A DNA stretch of 64,000 nt from Pseudomonadota bacterium (lineage in GTDB: Bacteria; Pseudomonadota; Alphaproteobacteria; Reyranellales; Reyranellaceae). Shown here in pieces: positions 9,583-17,962 of the stretch; the stretch's first letter is position 1, and every line of letters starts with the position of its first letter. Under the pieces are notes generated by a model. That model worked only from the letters and a program-made list of their open reading frames with translations, searched no databases and was not told the origin of the DNA. The translations under genes and the position numbers were made by a program. The stretch covers positions 1 through 64,000 of the forward strand of contig JAFEBU010000048.1 of assembly GCA_018242505.1 (NCBI GenBank), written 5' to 3'.

Positions 9583-11097
9583 TTACATCTTCTTCCAGTC
9601 GCCGGCCTGCTCGAACGCAAACGCCGCCTTGTAGATCGTCGGCTCGTCCCAATGCTTGCCGATCAACATCAGGGAGACCGGCAGGCCGTCCGACATGCCG
9701 CACGGCACGGCCATGGCAGGGTGATGCGTGATGTCGAACGGTGCGGTATTGGAGATCATGTTCAGCGCGCGCTCGACATAGAGTTCGCGCGGCGCATCTG
9801 CCGGCGGCAGGGGCGTCGCCTTGATCGGCGTCGTCGGCATCATCAGGAGATCGTACTCGCCGAGCGCCGCATCGTAGGCGGCGGTGAGGAGTCGCGTGAG
9901 GTTCATTGCCTTGCCGTAGTAGCGACTGCCGTAATAGCGGCGGATGTAGGTGCCGAACATGGTGAAGAGCTTGGTGGTCTCCGACATCTCGTTGGCGCGC
10001 TGGCGCCAGTTGCGATGGAAGTCCATCAGGCTGGTGACGTAGAGATCGGGACGGCTGACGCCATAGCCGTCGCCATACATCATCGTCTGGGTGAGGCCCT
10101 CTGTCCCGATCGGCATCCACAGCGCCCCCGCCGCGAGGTGCATGGGAATCGACACCTCGCCGACCGTCGCACCCAGCGCCTCGAACTTCTTGGTGGCCGC
10201 CTTGACCTTGGCGTTCACATCCTTCTCGGCATTGGGTTGGGCGAAGCCCTCGCGCACCAGGCCGATCTTCATGCCCTTGATGTCGCCCTTCAGCGCCTCG
10301 GTGTAGCGGTGGGTCTTGACGTTGATCTGGCGTGAATCGTAGCCATCGGGGCCGGCAAGCACTTCGAGAAGCAACGCATTGTCGCTCACATTCGCGGTCA
10401 TCGGACCGGTGTGATCGACGTAGATCTCGATCGGCATGATGCCGGTATAGGGCACCAGCCCATGAGTCGGCTTCATGCCGTAGGTGCCGCAGAAGGACGA
10501 GGGCATGCGGATCGAGCCGCCCTGGTCCCCGCCCAGCGCCATGTCGACCTCGCCCAGCGCCACCAGCACCGCGCTGCCCGAAGATGATCCGCCGGCCGAG
10601 TATCCCATCTTGTGCGGATTGTGCACCGGCCCGGTCGCATTGGTGTGGCTGCCGCCGGACAGGCAGAAATTCTCGCAATGCGCCTTGCCGACGATCGTGC
10701 CGCCCGCATCGAGGACGCGCTGCACGACCGTCGCGTCGACGTCAGGCACGTAGCCTTCCAGCGTGGCGGCGCCGTTCATCATCGGCACGCCCGCCAGCAT
10801 GATGTTGTCCTTCAGCACCACGGTCCGGCCCTTGAGCTTGCCGCGCGAGGCGCCCTCGACCTTGGTCTTCACATACCAGGCATTGTGCTTGTTCTCGCTG
10901 GCCGGCGGCCGATAGCCCGGGGTCCGCGGATATTTCACGCGCGGCAGATTGTCCGGCATCGCGTCGACCACATTGTAGGCGGCCACGCTCGGCCGCATGA
11001 GGTCGATGAACGACTTCACGTCGGCATCGGTGAGCGCGAGGCCGACTTCGGCCGCCACCTGGCGCAGTTGCTCCTCAGTCGGGACTTGAACAGCCAT
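9583..11097 (-). CDS. Amidase (amidase signature family)
   Basis: This 504-residue hydrolase converts an amide to an acid and ammonia. The Ser-cisSer-Lys triad of the amidase signature family is visible at K96, S171 (in GGSSSGS, 169-175) and S195 (GGDQGGSIR), with the same spacing as in fatty acid amide hydrolase. The ATG start is preceded by a GGAGG ribosome site. It is the last gene of a minus-strand operon encoding a Liv/Urt-type ABC transporter, so the transported compound is probably an amide hydrolysed by this enzyme. Confidence 0.93.
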   Translation of the reverse strand: MAVQVPTEEQLRQVAAEVGLALTDADVKSFIDLMRPSVAAYNVVDAMPDNLPRVKYPRTPGYRPPASENKHNAWYVKTKVEGASRGKLKGRTVVLKDNIMLAGVPMMNGAATLEGYVPDVDATVVQRVLDAGGTIVGKAHCENFCLSGGSHTNATGPVHNPHKMGYSAGGSSSGSAVLVALGEVDMALGGDQGGSIRMPSSFCGTYGMKPTHGLVPYTGIMPIEIYVDHTGPMTANVSDNALLLEVLAGPDGYDSRQINVKTHRYTEALKGDIKGMKIGLVREGFAQPNAEKDVNAKVKAATKKFEALGATVGEVSIPMHLAAGALWMPIGTEGLTQTMMYGDGYGVSRPDLYVTSLMDFHRNWRQRANEMSETTKLFTMFGTYIRRYYGSRYYGKAMNLTRLLTAAYDAALGEYDLLMMPTTPIKATPLPPADAPRELYVERALNMISNTAPFDITHHPAMAVPCGMSDGLPVSLMLIGKHWDEPTIYKAAFAFEQAGDWKKM

Positions 11098-11127
11098 GGC
11101 TTCCTCCTCCTGTCACCAATCGCCGCG

Positions 11128-11829
11128 TCACGGCGCCAGATAGTGCATCAACTCGGGATCGCTCTTCACCGATGCGGCAGGACCCTCGAGGGCGATATGC
11201 CCGCGATCGATTACATAGGCGTGCCGGGCCACCTCGAGGGCCAGTTCGATGTGCTGCTCGACCAGGATCAGCGCCATCTCCTCCGCGAGCTGCCTTAGCC
11301 GTTCGGCGATCTCCTCGATCACGCCGATCCAGACGCCCTCGGTCGGTTCGTCGAGCATGAGAAGCCGCGGGCGGCCGAGCACGGCGCGACCGATCGCCAG
11401 CATCTTGCGTTCGCCGCCCGACAGGGTGCCTGCGGTCTGCGCGAGTCGCTCGGCGAGCTTGGGAAAGAAATCGAGCACATAGTCCATGCCCGATTTGTCG
11501 GGCTGGCGCACGCAGCCCAGCAGCAGGTTCTCGCGCACCGTCAGCTTGGCGAAGATGGCGTGCTCCTGCGGCACGTAGCCGATGCCGCGGCGCACACGGC
11601 GCTCCGCCGCTTCGTGCTCGATGGCAGCGCCGTCGAGGCGGATGGTACCGGCCATCGGCACCAGCTCTCCGAACAGCGTCTTGAGCAGCGTCGACTTGCC
11701 GGCGCCGTTGCGGCCGAGCACGGCGACCGCACCGCGCGCCGGGACTTTCAGCGAGATGTCGAACAAGGCCTGACTGCGTCCGTAGCCCGCGCACAGGCCG
11801 TCGACCTGAAGGAGAGCTGCGTCAGACAC
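11128..11829 (-). CDS. Branched-chain amino acid/amide ABC transporter ATPase (LivF type)
   Basis: This 233-residue ATPase energises the membrane transporter from the cytoplasmic side. Walker A GRNGAGKST is at residues 39-47, the signature LSGGE near 136, and Walker B LLMLDEPTEG after it. I chose the GTG at 11829, which overlaps the stop of the preceding ATPase gene by 8 nt and implies translational coupling; the frame stays open further upstream but only in shadow of that gene. Substrate assignment depends on the amidase/AmiC-like context. Confidence 0.9.
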   Translation of the reverse strand: MSDAALLQVDGLCAGYGRSQALFDISLKVPARGAVAVLGRNGAGKSTLLKTLFGELVPMAGTIRLDGAAIEHEAAERRVRRGIGYVPQEHAIFAKLTVRENLLLGCVRQPDKSGMDYVLDFFPKLAERLAQTAGTLSGGERKMLAIGRAVLGRPRLLMLDEPTEGVWIGVIEEIAERLRQLAEEMALILVEQHIELALEVARHAYVIDRGHIALEGPAASVKSDPELMHYLAP

Positions 11830-12556
11830 GGGTCGTGAACACCTGCTGGACCTTGGGCGAGCGCTGGATGGTCTCGACATCGCCCTGGTCCAGCACCTTG
11901 CCCTGGTCGAGTACGGTCAGGTAGTCGCAGATGTCGCGGATGAAGTGCAGGTCATGCTCGACGATGATCAGCGCGCAATGCGCCTTGATCGGCTCGAGGA
12001 GCCTGCCCGTCACCTGCCGCTCCTCCGGGCTCATGCCGCCGGTCGGCTCATCGAGCAACAGGAGCTTGGGCTTCAAGGCCAGCGCCATGGCGATCTCCAG
12101 CCACTGCTGCTGGCCGTGGCTCAGTTCGCCGGCAAGATGGTCGGCGCGGTCGAGCAGGCGGAAGCGCTCGAGCAGGGCGACCACCTCCCCATCGAACGCA
12201 CGGCGCGAGGAGGACCGCAGCAGCCGCGGCAGGCTCTCGGCCGACTGCATCGCCAGCAGGACATTGTCGTAGACCGACAGCTCCGGCAGCACCGCCGTGA
12301 TCTGGAACTTGAGGCTGAGGCCGGCCCGGGCGCGCTCATAGGGCGTCGCCCGGGTGATGTCGCGGCCATCGAAGACGATGCTGCCGGAATCGGCGAAATG
12401 AGCCCCGGCGATCGCCTTCAGCAGCGTACTCTTGCCCGAGCCGTTGGGTCCGATCAGGCCGTGGAAGCGGCCGGCCTCGACATCGACGTCCACACCCTCC
12501 AGCGCCCGCAGGGAGCGGAAGTTCTTGCATAGGCCACGGATCTCGAGGAGCGCCAT
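11822..12556 (-). CDS. Branched-chain amino acid/amide ABC transporter ATPase (LivG type)
   Basis: This 244-residue ATPase is the partner of the LivF-type subunit. Walker A GPNGSGKST is at residues 36-44, the signature is the variant SHGQQQ often seen in urea/amide (UrtD-like) ATPases, and Walker B LLLLDEPTGGMSPEE follows. The start lies 6 nt downstream of the permease stop. The SHGQ signature and TGGMSPEE motif favour a urea/amide transporter over an amino-acid one; this is family-based inference. Confidence 0.92.
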   Translation of the reverse strand: MALLEIRGLCKNFRSLRALEGVDVDVEAGRFHGLIGPNGSGKSTLLKAIAGAHFADSGSIVFDGRDITRATPYERARAGLSLKFQITAVLPELSVYDNVLLAMQSAESLPRLLRSSSRRAFDGEVVALLERFRLLDRADHLAGELSHGQQQWLEIAMALALKPKLLLLDEPTGGMSPEERQVTGRLLEPIKAHCALIIVEHDLHFIRDICDYLTVLDQGKVLDQGDVETIQRSPKVQQVFTTRV

Positions 12557-12562
12557 GATCGG

Positions 12563-13630
12563 TCACCCGTCCGACCGGCGCCGGCCGTAGGAACCGATGC
12601 GTTCGCGGTCCGACACGAGCAGGCCGACGATGCCTCGCGGCTGGAACATCACGACGACCAGCAGGACGAAGCCGAGCACGACCGGCCATATGTGCTGGAT
12701 TGCGGCGATATCCGACAGCGCATAGGACAGGCCCTCGACGATCGCCGTGCCGAAGATCGGCCCGATCAGCGTGCCCGAGCCGCCCAGCAGGCAATAGACG
12801 ACAGCGGTGGTCGAGAGGCCGGGGCCCATATTGCCCGGGCCGATGAAGCCCTGGTGGTAGCTATAGAGCGCGCCGCCCAGCCCGGCGACCATGCCGGCAA
12901 AGGAGAACAGGACCGCCTTGAAGAGCTGCACGCGGTAGCCGAAGAAGGCCAGCCGCTCCTCGTTCTGGCGCATGCCGGCCAGGACGAGGCCAAGCTGCGA
13001 CTGCTTGAAGTAGCGGGCACCGAGATAGACGAGCAGCAGCAGACCAAGGGCGAGGAAATAGAAGGCGTCGCCTTCCACGAACTCGTAAGCGCCGAGCTTC
13101 AGGAGCTTCACCGAGGAGAGGCCGTTGCCGGCGCCGACATATTGCCATCCCGAGACGAGGCGCTCGGCGGCGTAGGACCCGGTCAGCGTGCCGAAGGCGA
13201 CGAAGATGATGCTGGGTGTTTTCCGGCCCATCAGCAGAAAGGCGGCGAACAGCGCCGCCAGGCAGAAGCCGACCAGCATGGCCAGCGGCAGCGTGGCCCA
13301 GAGGTCGCTGAAGTCGAGATCGCGGCCGACCAGGGCGATGGCATAGCCTGCAACGCCGAAGAACAGCGCCTGGCCGAAGCTCATGATGCCAGCGAGCCCC
13401 CAGCAGAGGTCGAAGCTGATGGCGAGCATCGACAGGATCAGGATGTTGGTCGCAAGCGTCACGAGATCCGTACGGTCGCCGAGGGCGAACGGCAGCACGA
13501 GCGCGACGACGAGGGCGCCGATTTCGACATAAGGCAGAACGCGGCGAAACGGCCGCGACGGCCCTGTCGCATCCCGCCGCTTCGCCGATTGCGATCCCAT
13601 TGCCAGATCGGAGCCCGCTTCGCTCAGCAT
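12563..13630 (-). CDS. ABC transporter permease (LivM type)
   Basis: This 355-residue inner-membrane permease has about 9-10 hydrophobic segments. The conserved membrane-domain segment near GLAGIMSFGQALFFGVAGY is typical of LivM/UrtC. The ATG at 13630 sits inside ATGCTGA, overlapping the binding-protein stop by 7 nt; a second ATG at 13600 would remove 10 residues. The frame remains open far upstream through the binding-protein gene, but that is a shadow, not a fusion. Confidence 0.9.
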   Translation of the reverse strand: MLSEAGSDLAMGSQSAKRRDATGPSRPFRRVLPYVEIGALVVALVLPFALGDRTDLVTLATNILILSMLAISFDLCWGLAGIMSFGQALFFGVAGYAIALVGRDLDFSDLWATLPLAMLVGFCLAALFAAFLLMGRKTPSIIFVAFGTLTGSYAAERLVSGWQYVGAGNGLSSVKLLKLGAYEFVEGDAFYFLALGLLLLVYLGARYFKQSQLGLVLAGMRQNEERLAFFGYRVQLFKAVLFSFAGMVAGLGGALYSYHQGFIGPGNMGPGLSTTAVVYCLLGGSGTLIGPIFGTAIVEGLSYALSDIAAIQHIWPVVLGFVLLVVVMFQPRGIVGLLVSDRERIGSYGRRRSDG

Positions 13631-14874
13631 TCCTTGGGATCGACCATCTTGTCGCTGCTGATGATATCGTAGCGCGGCTTGCCGGCCTCGACCTTGCACT
13701 GCGCGATGTACATGTTCATCTTGCAGTGCATGTGGCCCGGCACCACCTCTGCGCCGCCGCCGGGCCCTTCGTCGATCTTGGCCTTGTCGTAGGCCGCGGA
13801 CACCACCTCGCGCTTCAGGTCGCCGTTGGTGGCCTTCACCGCGACTTCGTAGAGCTTGATGCCGCGATAGATGCCGGTCGACGCCGATCCCGCCGTAAAC
13901 AAGTACTTCGTGCCCGGGAACCGCTTGTCGTAGTCGGCCCGGAGCTGCTTGCTGAACGGATCGTCGACCGCCTGGAAGTAGTCGAGGCAACTGTAGAGTC
14001 CGTCCATCTCCTCGGCTGGCAGAAAGTTCAGGAGGTTCTCGTCGAAGTAGACGCATGCCAGTGCGCCACCCCGCTTCTGGAAGCCCGATTCGTAGAGCTG
14101 CTTCATGAAGGGCTGCAGCCCCGGCGGGATGATGGTGTTGAAGACGCAGTCCACCTTGCCATCGCGGATCTTGCCGATCGTCGCCGAATACTCGGCCTGG
14201 TCGAGCGGGTAGTACTCCTCGAACACGACTTCGGCGCCGTTCTCCTGGATGAGCTTGCGTGCGTACTTGTTGAGAAGCTGCGGCCAGACATAGTTGGCCG
14301 AAGGAAGAGCGAAGCGTTTCTTGCCGAGCGTCTTGATGAGGTAGGGAATGAGCTTGTTGCACTGCTGTGCCGGTGTCGGCCCGGTGCAGTAGAGATACTT
14401 GGTGCACTCCTGGCCTTCATACAGCTGCGGATAGATGTAGAGGGTGCGGCCGCGGTTCACGATCGGGTCCTTGATCGCCTGGCGCATTGCCGAAGTGATG
14501 CCGCCCAGCACGACATTGACCTTGTGCTCCTGGATGAGCTTGCGCACGTTGCCGACGGCGATCTTCGGATCCGACGCGGTATCCGCGAGATAGAGCTCGA
14601 TCTGGCGGCCGAGGATGCCGCCACCCTTGTTGATCCGCTCGACCGTGAACTGCGCGACCTGCCAGTCGGCATTGCCCGAGGGGGCGATGGCGCCGGTGAT
14701 GTCGGTCGCGATGCCCATCTTGATGGGATCCGCGGCGTGGGCCTCCTTGGGCGCCAGCAGCCAGCCACTGCCGGCGGCGACCCAGCCGGCGGCGCCGAGC
14801 GCGCTCGCGCCCATCAAACGCCGGCGGCCAATTCCCCGCAGCGATGCCTCCTCGCGAGGTCGTTTGTCGGCCAT
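13624..14874 (-). CDS. Periplasmic amide/urea-type ABC substrate-binding protein
   Basis: This 416-residue Peripla_BP_5-type protein has a twin-arginine signal (GRRRLMGASALGAAG, about residues 16-30) and a cleavage site near AHA, about residue 47. Sequence elements such as INKGGGILGRQIEL, QLYEGQECTKYLY and the ANYVWP motif match the UrtA/FmdD/AmiC branch that binds urea and short amides. It lies between LivH- and LivM-type permease genes in the amide operon. The mature domain has several cysteines, including a C-terminal one. Confidence 0.92.
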   Translation of the reverse strand: MADKRPREEASLRGIGRRRLMGASALGAAGWVAAGSGWLLAPKEAHAADPIKMGIATDITGAIAPSGNADWQVAQFTVERINKGGGILGRQIELYLADTASDPKIAVGNVRKLIQEHKVNVVLGGITSAMRQAIKDPIVNRGRTLYIYPQLYEGQECTKYLYCTGPTPAQQCNKLIPYLIKTLGKKRFALPSANYVWPQLLNKYARKLIQENGAEVVFEEYYPLDQAEYSATIGKIRDGKVDCVFNTIIPPGLQPFMKQLYESGFQKRGGALACVYFDENLLNFLPAEEMDGLYSCLDYFQAVDDPFSKQLRADYDKRFPGTKYLFTAGSASTGIYRGIKLYEVAVKATNGDLKREVVSAAYDKAKIDEGPGGGAEVVPGHMHCKMNMYIAQCKVEAGKPRYDIISSDKMVDPKEC

Positions 14875-14877
14875 GAT

Positions 14878-15735
14878 TCAGAGCCTCCCTTGAGTGATGA
14901 ATCCCTGTGGGCGGAGCTTCACGATCGCGAGCGCGATCACGAACACCAGCGGATCGGCCAGCACGGGAATGACGATCCATGGCAGTCCCGCCGCCATGCC
15001 GCCGACGGCAGCGGCGCCGAGCACGGGCCCCTCGAACGTGCCGACGCCGCCCAGCATGACCGACAGGAAGGCCTGCACCAGAAAGCGGGTGCCGATATCG
15101 GCTGAAAGCTGGTAGAGCGGCACGATCAGGGCGCCGGCCAGGCCGGCAAGGGCCGCTCCGAACGCGAAGGTCATGCTGTAGAGCTTGCTGGTCGAGATGC
15201 CGCAGGCCCGCGCAAGGTTCGGGTTCTCCAGCGCGCCGCGGACCTGCAGGCCCAGCGAGGTGCGCGAGAGAAAAAGCCAGGTCGCGGCGATGATGCAAAT
15301 CGTCGTCAGCACGATCACGCAGCGCCACACCGAGAAATTGAAGCCGAGGAGCGTGAACACGCCGCTCAACGGCTCGTCGATCGACTCGTACTGGCCTCCC
15401 AGCAAAGCGCGCACGCTCTCGCGGATGATGAGGCCGATCGCATAGGTGCCGAGCATGGCGATGATGGGCGCTGCATAGAAGCGCCGGATCACCAGCCGTT
15501 CGAGCACCAGGCCGACGACGGCCAGGACGACAGGCGCGGCGAGAATGCCCGCCCAGCCCGACCACCCGCTGCTTTGGAAGATATAGACCGTGTAGGCACC
15601 GAGAAGAACGAACTCGCCGTGGGCAAAATTGAAGATGCCCATCATGCTGGCGATGATGCCGAGCCCCAGCACGATCAGCACCATGACCGAGATGAAGGCC
15701 AGCAGGTCGAACGCAAGCTTGACTTCGTCGCCCAT
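14878..15735 (-). CDS. ABC transporter permease (LivH type)
   Basis: This permease of about 285 residues has roughly eight hydrophobic segments and the LivH-family motif MGIFNFAHGEF near residues 32-42. The ATG at 15735 was chosen; a GTG at 15756 adds 7 residues and neither has a strong ribosome site. It is the first gene of the operon that ends with the amidase, and the AT-rich leader with a perfect palindrome at 15813-15824 is its probable promoter. Confidence 0.9.
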   Translation of the reverse strand: MGDEVKLAFDLLAFISVMVLIVLGLGIIASMMGIFNFAHGEFVLLGAYTVYIFQSSGWSGWAGILAAPVVLAVVGLVLERLVIRRFYAAPIIAMLGTYAIGLIIRESVRALLGGQYESIDEPLSGVFTLLGFNFSVWRCVIVLTTICIIAATWLFLSRTSLGLQVRGALENPNLARACGISTSKLYSMTFAFGAALAGLAGALIVPLYQLSADIGTRFLVQAFLSVMLGGVGTFEGPVLGAAAVGGMAAGLPWIVIPVLADPLVFVIALAIVKLRPQGFITQGRL

Positions 15736-15812
15736 GGTCACCGCGCCCAGCCGCACGGGCCGCCGCCATTCGCGACCGCGGTCCGGTTTGCTTCGGAGCG
15801 CATACTTAAAAC

Positions 15813-15824
15813 AGAAATATTTCT
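15813..15824. promoter_or_regulatory. Perfect 12-bp palindrome in the amide-transporter promoter region
   Basis: AGAAATATTTCT is a perfect palindrome in a short AT-rich stretch (15804-15840) that stands out from the GC-rich surroundings. It is 78 nt before the permease start, between the AmiC-like gene and the transporter operon, which suits a promoter or operator. Confidence 0.45.
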
Positions 15825-15852
15825 ATCTTCAATAATTTTTCTGCCGCAGCGC

Positions 15853-17001
15853 TCAGAACGTCTCCCGCAGCCGGAAATCGAAGCCCTCGGCCTCGGCGAA
15901 ATAGATCGGCATCTCGACGTTTCGTCGAAGCATGCCGAGCGGGCCGCGGCCGCCGCTGTAGACGGCGCCCTCCGCTGCCGCCGAGAGGGCGCACAGGTCG
16001 AGCGTTCCAGCGCGACGCGCGACCGCTTCTAGAAAGTACAGTCCTTCGTAGTTGGATTGCGCCGTCGAGCCCGCCAGCGGCGCCAATGCACCAAAGGCCT
16101 TGCGATAGGCATCGCGAAAGGTCTCGCCGGGCCCTGTGCAGACGCTGGCAAAATAGCCCGAGGCCGCGAACAGGTTGGCCGTGTTGTCGGCCCCGATGCC
16201 CAGCAACACGGTTTCATCGACGCAATTGGCCAGGCGCAAGATCCGGGAGCCGAGGCCCTGCTCGCCGAACGAGCGGTTGAAGACGATGCCGTCGAGGCCA
16301 ATCAGCGAGATGAACACGACGTCAGGCTGGATCGCGCGGATACGCTCGAGGTAAGGGCCATGATCGTGTTCGCCCACGGGGACGAAATCCTCGCCGACGA
16401 CGCGACCGCCAGCCTCGGCAATGTAGCGCTTGACCGCACGATGCGAGAGCCACGGCCAGACATAGTCGCTGCCGATCAGGTACCAGCTTCGCGCACGCCT
16501 GCGCTCGGCGAGCCAGGCGATCGCCGGACGCGCCTGACGCGGCGGTGTCTCGCCGATCGCCAGCACGCCAGGTGTGCGCTCGCCGCCTTCGTAGATCGGC
16601 GTGTAGACGTAGGGCAGACGCCCCTTGAAGATTTGCCGCAGCGACACGCGGGCCGCGCTCATGTGGCTGCCCACGACGATGTCCGCATCCTCGCTGGCGA
16701 CCAAATCCTCGGCAGCGCGCGTCAGATCTTCCGGCGCTTTTCCAGCGTCGTGCACCACAAGCTCGATCTCGCGGCCAAGGATGCCGCCACGCTTGTTGAT
16801 CTCGCTGGCAGCGAGGACAGCGCTGTTGACGGACGGCGGTCCCCAGATGCCGGCCGAGCCGCTCAGGCTGGTGAAATGCGCGACGCGCAGCTTTCGACGG
16901 TCCCGCCGACGAACCTTGCCGGGCAGGCCATCGCCCAGGCCGGGCCGGATGCCCGGCATCGACGCCGAGCCCAGGCGGGAATACGTGCCGTTCGCTAGCA
17001 T
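15853..17001 (-). CDS. AmiC-like amide-binding protein without a visible signal peptide
   Basis: This 382-residue protein is homologous to AmiC/UrtA-type binding proteins: INKRGGILGREIEL, GSHMSAARVS, IYEGGERTPG, IGSDYVWPWLSH and a C-terminal GPLGMLRRN element follow the order seen in Pseudomonas AmiC. The N-terminus is polar and basic (PGKVRRRDRRKLRVAHF, residues 27-43) with no hydrophobic export segment from the ATG at 17001 or from the internal ATG at residue 15. In Pseudomonas, cytoplasmic AmiC senses amides and controls AmiR. No AmiR gene is present here. A sensing role is an inference; a mis-set start hiding a signal peptide is the alternative. Confidence 0.85.
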   Translation of the reverse strand: MLANGTYSRLGSASMPGIRPGLGDGLPGKVRRRDRRKLRVAHFTSLSGSAGIWGPPSVNSAVLAASEINKRGGILGREIELVVHDAGKAPEDLTRAAEDLVASEDADIVVGSHMSAARVSLRQIFKGRLPYVYTPIYEGGERTPGVLAIGETPPRQARPAIAWLAERRRARSWYLIGSDYVWPWLSHRAVKRYIAEAGGRVVGEDFVPVGEHDHGPYLERIRAIQPDVVFISLIGLDGIVFNRSFGEQGLGSRILRLANCVDETVLLGIGADNTANLFAASGYFASVCTGPGETFRDAYRKAFGALAPLAGSTAQSNYEGLYFLEAVARRAGTLDLCALSAAAEGAVYSGGRGPLGMLRRNVEMPIYFAEAEGFDFRLRETF

Positions 17002-17124
17002 CGGCCGCCACCAACCAGGTCCACAGGAACGCCTCCCATATCGACCTCCGCCCGATCGCCCCTCCTGCGTCCGTCGCCGGATGGGCGAAAGACCCTCCTT
17101 CGACGCGCCGTCGACCTTCGGAAT

Positions 17125-17138
17125 GTTGAATTTTCAAC
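17125..17138. promoter_or_regulatory. Candidate MarR operator (GTTGAA-TT-TTCAAC)
   Basis: A perfect 6-bp inverted repeat with a 2-nt spacer lies in the divergent region between the AmiC-like gene and the MarR gene; a third GTTGAA half-site follows at 17140. TTGAA/TTCAA dyads of this size are typical MarR-family sites, so autoregulation and control of the divergent gene are plausible. Confidence 0.5.
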
Positions 17139-17207
17139 CGTTGAAGAACATATAGACCACATAATGCGTCATTGCCTGCCCCCTCTCCAGAGCCCTGGGA
17201 TCTGATC

Positions 17208-17651
17208 GTGTCCGATTCTCCTTCCGCCGATGCCCCTATCACGGTCCACCTCGCCTATCTGCTCGCCCAGGCGAACCGAGAGATCAATCGCCAGCTCGAG
17301 ACGCGGTTGCGCGCCGAAGGCGTTCCGGTCGAGCAATGGCGGATCCTGAAAGTGCTGTCAGACGGCAACGGCCGGTCGATGGGCGACCTCGCCGAGGCGG
17401 CGCTGCTCAACCATCCGACACTCACCAAGACGATCGATCGCATGGTGGCCGATTCGCTGGTGTACCGGATTTCCGATCCCGGCGATCGTCGCAAGGTGCT
17501 TATTTTCTGTTCCGAACGCGGCAAGGCCCTGGGCCGCCGGCTGGCCGCCCTGGCGCTCGATCAGGAGGCGTTCATCGCCGAGAACTATGGCGGCAAGCCG
17601 ATGGCTCAGCTCAAGCGCCTGCTCGGAACGCTCATCGAGCGCTCCGGATAG
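17208..17651 (+). CDS. MarR-family transcriptional regulator
   Basis: This 147-residue winged-helix regulator has the helix-turn-helix at about residues 58-80 (MGDLAEAALLNHPTLTKTIDRM) and the wing with the DPGDRRKVLIF motif near 92-103, which is strongly diagnostic of MarR. The GTG at 17208 was chosen over a TTG at 17172. It is divergent from the AmiC-like gene and the amide operon, with a palindromic site in between, so it is the best local candidate for their regulation. Confidence 0.88.
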   Translation: MSDSPSADAPITVHLAYLLAQANREINRQLETRLRAEGVPVEQWRILKVLSDGNGRSMGDLAEAALLNHPTLTKTIDRMVADSLVYRISDPGDRRKVLIFCSERGKALGRRLAALALDQEAFIAENYGGKPMAQLKRLLGTLIERSG

Positions 17652-17962
17652 CGTGTCACAAAAATGTCGGCGCCGATGCCAACATGGTCACTGGCCGCCC
17701 GCGGGCGGCACACCCATCTTGGAGCGGCTGCCGACTTTTCCCGTGCGCCCTAAAGTCCGGCAGCCGCGCCGGCGATGCTTCTCCTACAGTGTCGCCGGCG
17801 CATCCTAACGCCTTCGCGGTCCAGGCGGCAGGCCAGGTTCGTGCATATCTTCCCGGCCGCAGCCGACATGCGGTCGCTGCGGCCGTGCAAGCTCTTCCAT
17901 TTGTGTTAGCGTCCGCCGCTGCAGGCGCCTCGGCGCCGAAGGACAAACGAGGAGCTGCGATC
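17652..17962. other. Gene-free stretch between the MarR and dehydrogenase genes
   Basis: These 311 bases contain no convincing coding frame on either strand; a 106-codon minus-strand frame has atypical, low-complexity composition. No clear hairpin or palindrome was seen. It presumably contains the promoter of the dehydrogenase-deacetylase pair. Confidence 0.6.

Noticed and set aside
12563-14407. A 614-codon frame suggesting a fused binding protein and permease
   Set aside because: The first third is an out-of-frame shadow of the binding-protein gene; the permease start overlaps its stop at 13624-13630.
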